From positions 62,001-126,000 of the forward strand of contig NZ_LFIO01001267.1 of NCBI RefSeq assembly GCF_001187535.1: DNA of 64,000 bases. Direction: 5' to 3'. Below the pieces are notes generated by a model, which was given only the letters and a program-made list of their open reading frames with translations, was not told where the DNA came from and did not search any database. Below are positions 17,489 to 25,369 of this stretch, piece after piece. Source of the stretch: Rhizobium ecuadorense (lineage in GTDB: Bacteria > Pseudomonadota > Alphaproteobacteria > Rhizobiales > Rhizobiaceae). The position numbers and the translations under genes were made by a program. How positions within the stretch are numbered: the first letter of the stretch is position 1; each line of letters starts with the position of its first letter.

Positions 17489-17782
17489 GTGATTGCAATG
17501 CTACAGCATCAGCCCTCTCCTCCCTCAACACTGCACGAACTGAAGTGCCTGATCGCCCGCCGACAGCTCGTATTTCCCATTACTCTCGAAGGCGTCGCCA
17601 GGGAGATCCTGGAAAGGCCGGAGATGACGGCCTTTGAAAGTGCGGCAGCGGTTGCGCGCAGGTGCCGCGTTTCTCCAACGACGGTCCACCGAGTTATACG
17701 GCACATTGGGTTCCAGACATTCGGTGAGTTTCGCGCGATGATAAGAGAACATCTCCGCAGGACTGCCGCCGGTCACTGCTGA
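17489..17782 (+). CDS. Stand-alone RpiR-type HTH protein (no SIS domain)
   Basis: 97 aa comprising only an RpiR N-terminal helix-turn-helix (ITLEGVAREILERPEMTAFESAAAVARRCRVSPTTVHRVIRHIGFQTFGEFRAMIREHL). Usual RpiR regulators are about 280 aa with a C-terminal SIS sugar-phosphate-sensing domain, which is absent here: a stop follows the HTH and no SIS-like frame continues afterwards. It may be a minimal regulator or the remnant of a truncated one at the edge of the sugar module. The start is GTG, with AAAGGAG twelve bases upstream; an in-frame ATG three codons later is an alternative. Same strand as the sugar operon, 80 bp downstream. Confidence 0.7.
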   Translation: MIAMLQHQPSPPSTLHELKCLIARRQLVFPITLEGVAREILERPEMTAFESAAAVARRCRVSPTTVHRVIRHIGFQTFGEFRAMIREHLRRTAAGHC

Positions 17783-17823
17783 AGATGTCGCAATTTTTGC
17801 CGCCGCGTCGGGGACGCGAAGGC

Positions 17824-18459
17824 TCAGGCGCTTTTCCACCCCTGCCAGAGGCTGAAGGCGGAAACCGCAACCAGCAGCAGCCCGGCGAAGCGGCCGACAA
17901 AGGCCGTGGCGTCGGGATTGGCGACGAGAATATCGCGGCTGCGGCCGGCGGTCATCGCCAGCGTGCCGTAGATGGCGAACTGGGTGGCCACCGTCATAGC
18001 GCCCATGATCAGGCCCTGCATCCAGACCGGGCCGTATTCCGGCTTCAGGAACTGCGGATAGACGGCGAACATGAAGATATAGGCCTTCGGATTGACGAGA
18101 CAGGTGACCGCACCCTGGCGGAAGGCGCGCCAGCCGGAGCGTGCCGTTCCCGGCCCGACCGCCTCGACGGTGATCGAACTGCGGATCAGCGAAATGCCGA
18201 TCCAGATCATATAGGCGACGCCGGCGAGGAGCAGCACGTTGAAAAGCTGCGGCAGCATGGTGACGAGCAAGCCGACGCCGGCCGCGCCATAGGCCGAATG
18301 CACCGCGCCGCCGGCCATGATGCCGCCGGTCGCCGCCAGCCCCCGCCTGATGCCGCCGGTCAGTGAATTGGCGAGCACGAAGAGCATATCCATCCCGGGC
18401 ACGATAATGATGCCGAAGAGAAGGGTGAAGAAGAGCCAGAGGTTTTCGTGGTAGTTCAT
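17824..18459 (-). CDS. LysE/RhtB family amino-acid exporter
   Basis: A 211-aa inner-membrane protein with about six hydrophobic helices. The LysE/RhtB signature PGMDMLFVLANSLTGGIRRGLAATGGIMAG is near residues 20-50, with VTCLVNPKAYIFMFAVYPQF in the middle of the protein. It exports amino acids or related metabolites. The ATG begins MNYHENLW; the frame is open 54 codons upstream but that region is the regulator promoter. Divergent from a WYL-domain regulator with a perfect inverted repeat between them, so regulation by that neighbour is likely. Confidence 0.88.
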   Translation of the reverse strand: MNYHENLWLFFTLLFGIIIVPGMDMLFVLANSLTGGIRRGLAATGGIMAGGAVHSAYGAAGVGLLVTMLPQLFNVLLLAGVAYMIWIGISLIRSSITVEAVGPGTARSGWRAFRQGAVTCLVNPKAYIFMFAVYPQFLKPEYGPVWMQGLIMGAMTVATQFAIYGTLAMTAGRSRDILVANPDATAFVGRFAGLLLVAVSAFSLWQGWKSA

Positions 18460-18546
18460 GTCAGTTACCGCCTTGTCGGTCCATGGGCCGTTTTGAAAGA
18501 CCCTGATTGATTTCAATTCGATAGGCGGCTCTATACGCAAACCCAA

Positions 18547-18564
18547 CTGACAGTGTATTGTCAG
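18547..18564. promoter_or_regulatory. Inverted repeat in the LysE / WYL-regulator divergent promoter
   Basis: CTGACAGTGTATTGTCAG has perfect 6-bp arms CTGACA/TGTCAG with a 6-bp spacer. It lies 26 bp upstream of the WYL regulator and 88 bp upstream of the exporter. This form is typical of YafY-type HTH-WYL operators (TGACA-N-TGTCA). Confidence 0.6.
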
Positions 18565-18589
18565 GAGCCTAAGGGATGGGAGAGGCAAA

Positions 18590-19282
18590 ATGCGCAAGGC
18601 CTCACGGCTTTTCGAGATCATTCAGATCCTGCGGCTCGCCAGAAAACCGATGACGGCGGCTGCGATGGCCGAGACGCTTGAGGTGACGGTGCGCTCGATC
18701 TATCGCGATATCGCCGCCCTTCAGGCGATGCGGGTGCCGATCGAGGGCGGGCGCGGCATCGGCTACATCATGCGGCCGGGCTTCGACCTGCCGCCGCTGA
18801 TGTTCTCGATCGAGGAGATGGAGGCGATCGTGCTGTCGCTGGCGCTGCTCGAACGCACCGCCGACGAAGAGCTGAAGCAGGCCGCCCGCCGGGTCAACCG
18901 GAAGATATCCGGCGCCGTGCCGGCGCCGCTTCGCCAGGCGATGGACAGCAAGGCGCTCTATGCCTGGGGCTCGACCGCCCAGCCGGCGGGCTTCGACCTT
19001 GCGATCGTGCGCCGGGCGATCCGCGACGAATGCAAGCTGATGCTCGGCTACCGCGACGAACTCGGCCGCGCGAGCGAGCGGACGATCCAGCCGATCGCGC
19101 TGATCTACTATTCGCAGACCGCCAATATCGTCGCCTGGTGCGAGCTGCGCCAGGCAATCCGCAATTTCCGCAGCGACCGGGTGGAACACTGCGCGGCGCG
19201 TGACGAATTCTTCAAGGGCGATGGCGACAGGCTGCGGGAGTTGTGGACCAGCGGCTGGACGGAGAAGGCTGTGCCGGGGTGA
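18590..19282 (+). CDS. YafY-type HTH-WYL transcriptional regulator
   Basis: 230 aa. The N-terminal winged HTH_11 (RLFEIIQILRLARKPMTAAAMAETLEVTVRSIYRDIAAL, residues 6-45) carries the RTIYRDI-like recognition helix of DeoR/YafY proteins. The WYL domain (about 135-215: ECKLMLGYRDELGRASERTIQPIALIYYSQTANIVAWCELRQAIRNFRSDRVE) is a ligand-sensing module. It probably controls itself and the divergent LysE exporter. The start is unambiguous, beginning at the HTH. Confidence 0.87.
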   Translation: MRKASRLFEIIQILRLARKPMTAAAMAETLEVTVRSIYRDIAALQAMRVPIEGGRGIGYIMRPGFDLPPLMFSIEEMEAIVLSLALLERTADEELKQAARRVNRKISGAVPAPLRQAMDSKALYAWGSTAQPAGFDLAIVRRAIRDECKLMLGYRDELGRASERTIQPIALIYYSQTANIVAWCELRQAIRNFRSDRVEHCAARDEFFKGDGDRLRELWTSGWTEKAVPG

Positions 19283-19307
19283 AATGTGAGGACTGCGATC
19301 GCCGCCT

Positions 19308-19448
19308 GCCCCTCATCCGCCTGCCGGCACCTTCTCCCCGTAAACGGGGCGAAGGGGGCAAGCCGCAAGCTCTCCATTTTTCACCAACGTCGCGTAGGGC
19401 ACGTCCCCTCTCCCCGTCAGAACGGGGAGAGGGTTAGGGTGAGGGGCA
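19308..19448. repeat. Palindromic intergenic element, family B copy 1
   Basis: An inverted-repeat unit of about 140 bp starting GCCCCTCATCCGCCTGCC and ending ggttagggtgaggggc. It contains internal short stems CCCCGTAAACGGGG and CTCCCCGTCAGAACGGGGAG. Related copies lie downstream of the HerA-like gene and of the second ABC-F gene. No coding content. Confidence 0.75.
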
Positions 19449-19481
19449 GCCATCGCACGAACCGGGCGTGCGAATCATCAC

Positions 19482-20219
19482 CTAATAAGCCAGCGTCCGG
19501 CTCTCTTCCCGGCCGAAGCCGCGGATTTCGATTCGGTCGGGATGGACGTCGACGATGGCGAAGGCGTTTTCGCTCTCGGTGTCGACCACGCCCTTGAAAT
19601 TGACGAAATGGCAGGCGCCGACCTTGCCGTAATTGCCGGCGTGGTTATGGCCGTTCAAATAGGCGACGACGTTGTCGTGCGCGGCGAGCAGCGCGACGAT
19701 GTGGTCGCAGTCCCACATATCGTGCTCGCCGGCGGGATAGACCGGATAGTGGTTCATGACGATTACCTTCTCGCCGGCCGCGGCGGCGCTTGCGATCTCA
19801 TCGCCGAGCCAGGCGAACTGCTCGTCGCTCAGCGCGCCGTTCCACGGATGGGCGTTTCTTTCGCCCCTCGCCCGCAGTTCCGCCAGCATCTTTGCCGCCA
19901 GGACGCGATGCGGATGCTCTTCGGGGGGCGCGAAGGTGCTGACCTCGTTGCCGTCGAGCACGATGAAGCGCCAGCCGTGGCGGTGGAAGCTGTAATAGGG
20001 CGACGGCATGCCGAGACGTGCGGCGACTTCGGAGACGATGACATCGCCGAGCGTCATGACGAAGCTCAACTCCTCGCCATTGAAGACCTCGATCGCCTCG
20101 GCGAGTTTGGCAAGGCTGTTGGCGTAATAGCGGTCCATGGTCGCATGCGGCGGGACTGCCGCATATTGCGGGTCGGCGATGATGCCGAAGCGGAACAGGG
20201 GAAGAGCGGAAGATGACAT
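19482..20219 (-). CDS. Calcineurin-like metallophosphoesterase (ADPRibase-Mn type) lacking the GNH motif
   Basis: A 245-aa cytosolic phosphoesterase. Visible metal-site motifs are FGIIADPQY (DxQ, residues 12-19), LGD (57-58), MNHYPVYPAGEHD and YLNGHNHAGNYG near residue 192, in the arrangement of Mn-dependent ADP-ribose/CDP-alcohol diphosphatases. In that family GD is followed some 30-60 residues later by GNH(E/D), which supplies a metal ligand. Here GDVIV runs straight into SEVAARLGMPSPYYSF, so the GNH segment is missing and the protein is shorter than usual relatives. The frame stays open, so this is an in-frame deletion; activity is doubtful. The start has a weak ribosome-binding site. Single gene. 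Confidence 0.8.
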   Translation of the reverse strand: MSSSALPLFRFGIIADPQYAAVPPHATMDRYYANSLAKLAEAIEVFNGEELSFVMTLGDVIVSEVAARLGMPSPYYSFHRHGWRFIVLDGNEVSTFAPPEEHPHRVLAAKMLAELRARGERNAHPWNGALSDEQFAWLGDEIASAAAAGEKVIVMNHYPVYPAGEHDMWDCDHIVALLAAHDNVVAYLNGHNHAGNYGKVGACHFVNFKGVVDTESENAFAIVDVHPDRIEIRGFGREESRTLAY

Positions 20220-20277
20220 GGAGCGTGATTAGGAGCGGCGGGTGACAGGGATGTGACGGCTTTCATACGAAACGAAA

Positions 20278-20301
20278 CACCCGGCGTTTGGGCGCCGGGT
20301 G
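20278..20301 (-). terminator. Rho-independent terminator of sodB
   Basis: A perfect 9-bp stem CACCCGGCG / CGCCGGGTG with a 6-nt loop. Read on the minus strand it is followed by a T-rich stretch (GTTTCGTTTCG), 54 bp after the sodB stop. Confidence 0.75.
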
Positions 20302-20355
20302 CTGAACTAAAAAGGCTGAGACATCGCCGCCCGTGGGCTGCGAGTCCGGGGCCGC

Positions 20356-20958
20356 TTACTTCGTGGCTTCTTCGTAGCGCTCCAGGACATAGTCCCAGTT
20401 GATCAGGCTATCGACGAAAGCCTCGAGGTATTTCGGGCGGGCGTTGCGATAGTCGATGTAGTAGGAGTGTTCCCAGACGTCGACGCCGAGGATCGGGGTG
20501 GCGCCGTGGACGAGCGGGTTTTCGCCGTTCGGGGTCTTGGAGATTTCGAGCTTGCCGTTCTTGACGGAAACCCAGGCCCAGCCGGAGCCGAACTGGGTGG
20601 CGCCGGCATTGGCGAAATCGGCCTTGAACTTGTCGTAGCCGCCGAGATCGGAGGCGAAGGCTGCTTCGAGCTTGCCCGGCAGCTTGTTGCCGCCGCCGCC
20701 CTTCTTCATCCACTTCCAGAAATGGATGTGGTTGTAATGCTGGGCGGCGTTGTTGAAGAGGCCGGCATTGGTGCCGAAGGACTTCTTCACGACGTCTTCG
20801 AGCGACAGATCCGAAAGGCCGGCTTCGGCGGCGAGCTTGTTGCCGTTGTCGACATAGGCCTTGTGGTGCTTGTCGTGGTGAAACTCCAGCGTTTCCTTCG
20901 ACATGAAGGGAGCAAGCGCTTCGTAATCATAGGGAAGTTCAGGCAATTCGAAAGCCAT
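20356..20958 (-). CDS. sodB: Superoxide dismutase, Fe/Mn family
   Basis: A 200-aa cytosolic enzyme that converts superoxide to peroxide and oxygen. The metal ligands are visible: His in LEFHHDKHHKAYVDN (near residue 27), His in NNAAQHYNHIHFWKWM (near 75-80), and Asp/His in the signature DVWEHSYYIDYRNARPKYLEAF (near 160-170). FHHDKHH and the QHYNHxFFW-like stretch are family hallmarks. Fe versus Mn preference cannot be settled by eye, so the symbol is by similarity. It has its own terminator. Upstream lies a 210-bp gap with a purine-rich stretch. Confidence 0.93.
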   Translation of the reverse strand: MAFELPELPYDYEALAPFMSKETLEFHHDKHHKAYVDNGNKLAAEAGLSDLSLEDVVKKSFGTNAGLFNNAAQHYNHIHFWKWMKKGGGGNKLPGKLEAAFASDLGGYDKFKADFANAGATQFGSGWAWVSVKNGKLEISKTPNGENPLVHGATPILGVDVWEHSYYIDYRNARPKYLEAFVDSLINWDYVLERYEEATK

Positions 20959-21168
20959 ATCAGATCTCCTCTTGCAATAGATTGCGTCATCGGCAGGTGA
21001 GGCGGAACATAGGAGGGGAAAGGGGGAGAGGCAACCGGCGAAATGTCAAAAAACGATCCGTCGGAGGAAAATTTGCCTCAGTTGCAGGGCTGGAATCGGG
21101 CGGGAAAATCGCCCGGGATGCCCGCCCCGAAAACCGCTTCCCGGCGACACACCGCAATGGAGATCAAT

Positions 21169-21495
21169 ATGAACAGGAATATAATCCCGCTTCTGGCGAT
21201 GGCCACGCTTCCACTGCTTTCGGGGCCAGTGCATGCCTCTTCGGACGATGCCTGGAAACGGCTGGCGGCCGACGTCGAGGCCAAGTGCAAGACGGCGGCT
21301 GTCGCGATCGAAAACCCTGCGGCCAGTGTCGATCCCTTCGGCACCAGCCATTACGGACTGGCTTTGGTGACGGGCAAGCCGAAAGGCGCCAAGGGCCTGG
21401 TCGTCCAGATCTGCGTCTACGACAAGCAGACGAAAACCGTCGAGATCGGCAGCGAGCTCGACCCCAAGAAACTTGGTCTCGCGCCGGCAAGATAG
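21169..21495 (+). CDS. Small secreted protein of unknown function
   Basis: A 108-aa product with a clear Sec signal peptide (MNRNIIPLLAMATLPLLSGPVHA) and a mature domain of about 85 residues containing two cysteines (EAKCKTAA and VQICVYDK) that could form a disulfide. I do not recognise the family. The start with GGAG six bases upstream is preferred over ATGs up to 42 codons upstream, because it alone yields the signal. It precedes the methyltransferase by 106 bp on the same strand. Confidence 0.65.
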   Translation: MNRNIIPLLAMATLPLLSGPVHASSDDAWKRLAADVEAKCKTAAVAIENPAASVDPFGTSHYGLALVTGKPKGAKGLVVQICVYDKQTKTVEIGSELDPKKLGLAPAR

Positions 21496-21601
21496 GCTGC
21501 CCGGTACGATCCGCTCTGCGAATATGTGCCTTCCGTCACATTTCTGGGGGAACCGGACGCTACCCTTAGGAGTTGAGGACTGGGCTTCAGGGAGGTGCGG
21601 G

Positions 21602-22255
21602 ATGGCAGCGATTCGCGGCAGGGCGGACGATCAGCAGAAAATCTATCAGCGCTGGGCGCCGGTCTATGACCGCGTCTATCGCGGCATTCTCAGCGACGGC
21701 CATCGCAAGCTGGCCGCACTCGCCGCTGCGGCCGGCACCGATATTCTGGAAGTCGGCGTCGGCACCGGCCTGACGCTCGGTCACTATCCCAGCCGCTGCC
21801 GGGTGACCGGCATCGATATTTCCGAACACATGATCGCGCGGGCACGCGAAAAGGTACGCCGCGCCAAGCTGCAGCATGTCAAGTCGCTGGAGGTGATGGA
21901 TGCGCATGCGCTGAGCTTTGCCGACCGGTCTTTCGATGCGGTTTGCCTGCCCTTCGTCATCACGCTCATCCCCGAGCCCGAGCGGGCGCTCGACGAATGC
22001 GCCAGGGTGCTGCGGCCGGGCGGCGAGATCATTCTCGCCAGCAAGCTCGGCGACGGCGCAGGCCTGCAGGGCGCGATCGAGGCGGCGGTGGCGCCGCTCG
22101 TGCGTCACATCGGCTGGTCCTCCGCCTTTCGCATCCATCGCATCCTCGCATGGGCGGAGCGGCGCGGTGATTTTTCCGCGACCGATATAATGCCGGTCTT
22201 TCCAAACGGCTTCTTCAAGATCGTCCGGCTGAAGCAGCGCGGACTTTCCGCCTGA
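21602..22255 (+). CDS. SAM-dependent methyltransferase, PmtA-like
   Basis: A 217-aa class I methyltransferase. Motif I ILEVGVGTGLTLGHYP is near residue 49, with motif II VTGIDISEHMIARARE, VMDAHALSFADRSFDAVCLPFVI and LRPGGEIILASKLG following in order. The N-terminal IYQRWAPVYDRVYRGILSDGHRKL resembles Rhodobacter-type phosphatidylethanolamine N-methyltransferases, which make phosphatidylcholine precursors at the membrane. Rhizobia contain phosphatidylcholine, so this role is plausible but not proven; a ubiquinone/other methyltransferase is the alternative. GGGAGGTG precedes the ATG. The TauE-type gene follows 58 bp later on the same strand. Confidence 0.75.
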   Translation: MAAIRGRADDQQKIYQRWAPVYDRVYRGILSDGHRKLAALAAAAGTDILEVGVGTGLTLGHYPSRCRVTGIDISEHMIARAREKVRRAKLQHVKSLEVMDAHALSFADRSFDAVCLPFVITLIPEPERALDECARVLRPGGEIILASKLGDGAGLQGAIEAAVAPLVRHIGWSSAFRIHRILAWAERRGDFSATDIMPVFPNGFFKIVRLKQRGLSA

Positions 22256-22313
22256 CATCAGAATTTTTCCCGCATCGCAGATTCTGATGCTACCGTTCGT
22301 CTGAGGGGACCGT

Positions 22314-23045
22314 ATGACATCGGACATCTTCTTTTTCATCGTGGTGGGCTTCTGTGCGCAGATCGTCGATGGCGCACTCGGCATGGCATTCGGCGTGCTG
22401 TCGACGACGAGCCTTCTCGCCTTCGGCGTGCCGGCGGCCAATGCCAGCGCCATGACGCATGTGACGGAGATGTTCACGACCGCCGCATCGGGGATCTCGC
22501 ATGCCTATCATCGCAATGTCGACTGGCGGCTGGTGGCGCGGCTGGCACCGGCCGGCATGATCGGCGGCGCGATCGGCGCCTATCTGCTGGCCAATATCGA
22601 CGGCAAGGTGATCGCGCCCTTCGTGTCGGCCTATCTGATCGCCATCGGCCTGTTGATCCTCTACAAGGCCTTTCGGCCACCGGGCAAGCGTGAGGTGCGC
22701 GACTGGGCGGTGCCGCCCGTCGGCTTTTGCGGCGGCATTCTCGATGCGATCGGCGGCGGCGGATGGGGACCCGTCGTCACCAGCACGCTCGTCGGCCGCG
22801 GCCATGATCTCAAGCGGGTGATCGGTTCCACCAATTTCACCGAATTCGCGGTGACGCTGACGATTTCGCTGACCTTCATCCTGACGCTCGGCTGGTCGGA
22901 GCTCAATTCGGCGATCGGCCTGATCATCGGCGGCGTCATCGCCGCCCCTTTCGGCGCCATCCTCGTCAAGCGGCTGCCGGTGCGGGCGCTGATGGTGGCG
23001 GTCTCGATGGTCATCATCGCCACTTCGGCGATAAGGCTTCTTTAA
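22314..23045 (+). CDS. TauE/SafE family membrane permease
   Basis: A 243-aa inner-membrane protein with seven to eight hydrophobic helices and the duplicated half-motifs typical of the family: FCAQIVDGALGMAFGVLSTTSLLAFGVPAANASA near the N-terminus and GFCGGILDAIGGGGWGPVVTSTLVGRGHDLKRVIGSTNFTEF in the second half. Members export sulfite/sulfoacetate or transport other organic anions; the substrate here is unknown. Probably co-transcribed with the methyltransferase gene. Confidence 0.85.
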   Translation: MTSDIFFFIVVGFCAQIVDGALGMAFGVLSTTSLLAFGVPAANASAMTHVTEMFTTAASGISHAYHRNVDWRLVARLAPAGMIGGAIGAYLLANIDGKVIAPFVSAYLIAIGLLILYKAFRPPGKREVRDWAVPPVGFCGGILDAIGGGGWGPVVTSTLVGRGHDLKRVIGSTNFTEFAVTLTISLTFILTLGWSELNSAIGLIIGGVIAAPFGAILVKRLPVRALMVAVSMVIIATSAIRLL

Positions 23046-23060
23046 ACGGTACCGCCCGGA

Positions 23061-23402
23061 CTACAGATTCCGGCCGAAATAGACCTCCACGGAAGCAATC
23101 TTATCACCACGGAAGCGCAGGCTCTCAACGTTGCCGAAGCTGCCGCCGTCGAGTTTATCGGCACGGTAGCGAACAACCGCCTCGTCGCCTTCGACCGCCA
23201 GGAATTCGATTGTGATAGCGCGGAAGACCGGCTGCTTCGGCCAGCAGCGCTCGAAATAGGTCGCCCGGTCGATATGATCGTCACGCGGACTGGAGAAGGT
23301 GAAATCCTCCGTCAGCATGGCGCCGACTTTATCCTTGCGGTCAGCCAGATAGGCGGCGTAGAGATCGCGGACGATCTGCCGCCTCGTGCGCATATCGTTC
23401 AT
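23061..23402 (-). CDS. SnoaL-like / NTF2-fold protein
   Basis: 113 aa with the pattern of a small NTF2-like cone domain: RQIVRDLYAAYLADRKDKVGAMLTEDFTFSSPRDDHIDRATYFERCWP, then VEGDEAVVRYRADKLDGGSFGNVESLRFRGDKIASVEVYFG. Such proteins are isomerases, hydrolases or ligand-binding domains; no catalytic residue set can be assigned by eye. Divergent from an MFS pump, with a perfect 7-bp-arm palindrome 22 bp upstream of its ATG. Confidence 0.75.
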   Translation of the reverse strand: MNDMRTRRQIVRDLYAAYLADRKDKVGAMLTEDFTFSSPRDDHIDRATYFERCWPKQPVFRAITIEFLAVEGDEAVVRYRADKLDGGSFGNVESLRFRGDKIASVEVYFGRNL

Positions 23403-23423
23403 GGCAATATCCTCCGATTAACC

Positions 23424-23440
23424 GATTGCATCTTGCAATC
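23424..23440. promoter_or_regulatory. Palindrome between the SnoaL-like and MFS genes
   Basis: GATTGCATCTTGCAATC has perfect 7-bp arms around TCT in the 115-bp divergent promoter. It is the size of an HxlR/MarR-type operator, and no regulator gene is adjacent. Confidence 0.55.
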
Positions 23441-23517
23441 AGTATATCTAGCACTTTTATCCGAGATGATCCAGTTTCGGCGCAATCGCGCCCTCATGAT
23501 CGATGCCGAGGCAAGGA

Positions 23518-24753
23518 ATGACCGATACGCAATTGGACGCGGCGAGCGTCAGGACAGGCTCGATCTACTGGAAGCGCAACCTCGCCATCTCGCTGATCGG
23601 CTCCTTCACCACCATCGTGGCGATGACGCTGCTGCTGCCCTTCCTGCCGCTCTATGTCGAGGAACTCGGCGTCAGCGACCATGCGGCAATCGTGCAATGG
23701 TCGGGCATTGCCTATGGCGCCACCTTCCTGGCCGCGGCGCTCGTTGCGCCGCTCTGGGGCCGGCTCGGCGATATTTACGGGCGCAAGCTGATGCTGGTGC
23801 GCGCCAGCCTCGGCATGACGGTGGCGATTTCACTGATGGGCATGGCGGGCAATGTCTGGCAGCTGGTGGCACTGCGCCTCTTCGTCGGGCTTGCCGGCGG
23901 CTATTCCTCCGGATCGATGGTGCTGGTGGCGACGCAGACGCCGAAAGACCGCTCGGCCTGGGCGCTCGGCGTGCTTTCTTCCGGCATCATGGCCGGCAAT
24001 CTTGTCGGGCCGCTGATCGGCGGGGTGCTGCCGCCGGTTATCGGCATCCGCGGCACGTTTCTCGCCGCCGGGGCGATGATCTTCCTCGCCTTTCTCGCCA
24101 CCGCCCTGCTGATCAAGGAGGAGAAATCGCCGGCCCGCAAACAGGCCGCCAAGGCAAGCGGCGGCTGGAAATCCATCAGCGATAGGCGGCCTGTGATCGC
24201 CATGCTGGCGACCGGCATGCTGTTGATGTTCGCCAATATGTCGATCGAGCCGATCATCACCGTCTATGTCGCGCAGATCGTGCCGGCCGCCGATGAGGTG
24301 ACAATGATCTCCGGCATCGTCATGTCGGCGGCCGCCCTCGGCAGCATTCTTTCGGCCTCATGGCTCGGCCGGCTTGCCGACAGGATCGGCCACTGGCCGG
24401 TGATCTCAGGGGCGCTCGCCGTCGCCGGGCTGCTGCTGATCCCGCAGGCCTTCGTCACCAGCTCCTGGCAGCTGATCGTCCTGCGTTTCCTGATGGGGGC
24501 AGCGCTTGGTGGGCTGCTGCCCTGCATCGCCGCCGTCATCCGCCACAGCGTGCCGGACAGTGCGGCGGGCAGCATTCTCGGCTTTTCCATTTCCTCGCAA
24601 TATGTCGGCCAGGTGGCCGGCCCTATCCTCGGCGGCTTCGTCGGCGGGCATATCGGCATGCGGGCGGTTTTCCTCGGTACCTCGGTGCTGCTTGTCGTGG
24701 GTGCTGCCTATGCCTGGCTGGTGCGGCCGCGCGATCAGAAGACCCCAGGCTGA
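23518..24753 (+). CDS. DHA1-type MFS multidrug efflux transporter
   Basis: A 411-aa, 12-TM inner-membrane drug antiporter. TM1 contains TTIVAMTLLLPFLPLYVEELGV; the cytoplasmic loop between TM2 and TM3 has motif A (APLWGRLGDIYGRKLMLVRA), and TM5 has the antiporter motif C-like GIMAGNLVGPLIGGVLPPV. The second motif A-like loop SWLGRLADRIGHWPV marks the C-terminal half. I chose the second of two ATGs because GAGG lies six bases upstream; the first is five codons earlier. Convergent with a TetR gene that ends 2 bp away, so the TetR protein might also regulate this pump. Confidence 0.87.
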   Translation: MTDTQLDAASVRTGSIYWKRNLAISLIGSFTTIVAMTLLLPFLPLYVEELGVSDHAAIVQWSGIAYGATFLAAALVAPLWGRLGDIYGRKLMLVRASLGMTVAISLMGMAGNVWQLVALRLFVGLAGGYSSGSMVLVATQTPKDRSAWALGVLSSGIMAGNLVGPLIGGVLPPVIGIRGTFLAAGAMIFLAFLATALLIKEEKSPARKQAAKASGGWKSISDRRPVIAMLATGMLLMFANMSIEPIITVYVAQIVPAADEVTMISGIVMSAAALGSILSASWLGRLADRIGHWPVISGALAVAGLLLIPQAFVTSSWQLIVLRFLMGAALGGLLPCIAAVIRHSVPDSAAGSILGFSISSQYVGQVAGPILGGFVGGHIGMRAVFLGTSVLLVVGAAYAWLVRPRDQKTPG

Positions 24754-24755
24754 GT

Positions 24756-25367
24756 TTAGGCGGGTCCGCAGATCAGTTCGACGCCGGAGCGGGCGATCGC
24801 TTCCAGCGTCTCGCGGCTGTCGCCGGCGCGGGCGCGCACGGCAAGCGAATGCATGACAGCGGAGGCAAGCCTTGCCAGCATCTGCGGATCGGCGCCTTCG
24901 GCAAGCTCGCCGCGTTCCACCGCAAGGCGCATGCGCTTTTCGATCTCGCCGTCGAAATCGCCGAGGCTGCGGCCGAGCACCTCGCGGACCCGTTCACGCT
25001 CGACCGCCTCGACCGTCGCCGTGCCGATCAGCAGACAGCCGCGGGCGGCGGTTTCACCATGCAGATAAACCGCCAACGCGCCGGCATAGACGCGGGCGAG
25101 ATTGTCGCGCAGCGGAAGCGACGGATCGAGTGCTTCGGCGAGCGCATCCATGCCGTCCTGCCGATAACCTTCCAGCGTATCGAGATAAAGATCCTCCTTG
25201 TCGCCGAAGGCGCCGTAAAGGCTCGGGCGGTTGAGATTGGTCGCCGCACTCAGATTGTCGAGCGAGGCGGCGGCGAAGCCCTTGTCCCAGAAGACGTCGC
25301 GCGCCTTGCCGAGTGCGGCCTTGGCGTCGAAAGCCCTCGGGCGGCCACGCTTCCTTCCATCCTTCAT
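24756..25367 (-). CDS. TetR/AcrR family transcriptional regulator
   Basis: 203 aa. The N-terminal TetR HTH (RGRPRAFDAKAALGKARDVFWDKGFAAASLDNLSAATNLNRPSLYGAFGDKEDLYLDTLEGY) is complete with the SLYxxFxxKExL signature. The C-terminal helical ligand domain includes the GCLLIGTATVEA stretch seen in the TetR_C_11/YxaF-like group. It is divergent from a glutathione S-transferase gene, with a large inverted repeat beginning 3 bp upstream of its ATG, so autorepression is likely. Confidence 0.88.
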   Translation of the reverse strand: MKDGRKRGRPRAFDAKAALGKARDVFWDKGFAAASLDNLSAATNLNRPSLYGAFGDKEDLYLDTLEGYRQDGMDALAEALDPSLPLRDNLARVYAGALAVYLHGETAARGCLLIGTATVEAVERERVREVLGRSLGDFDGEIEKRMRLAVERGELAEGADPQMLARLASAVMHSLAVRARAGDSRETLEAIARSGVELICGPA

Positions 25368-25369
25368 AT

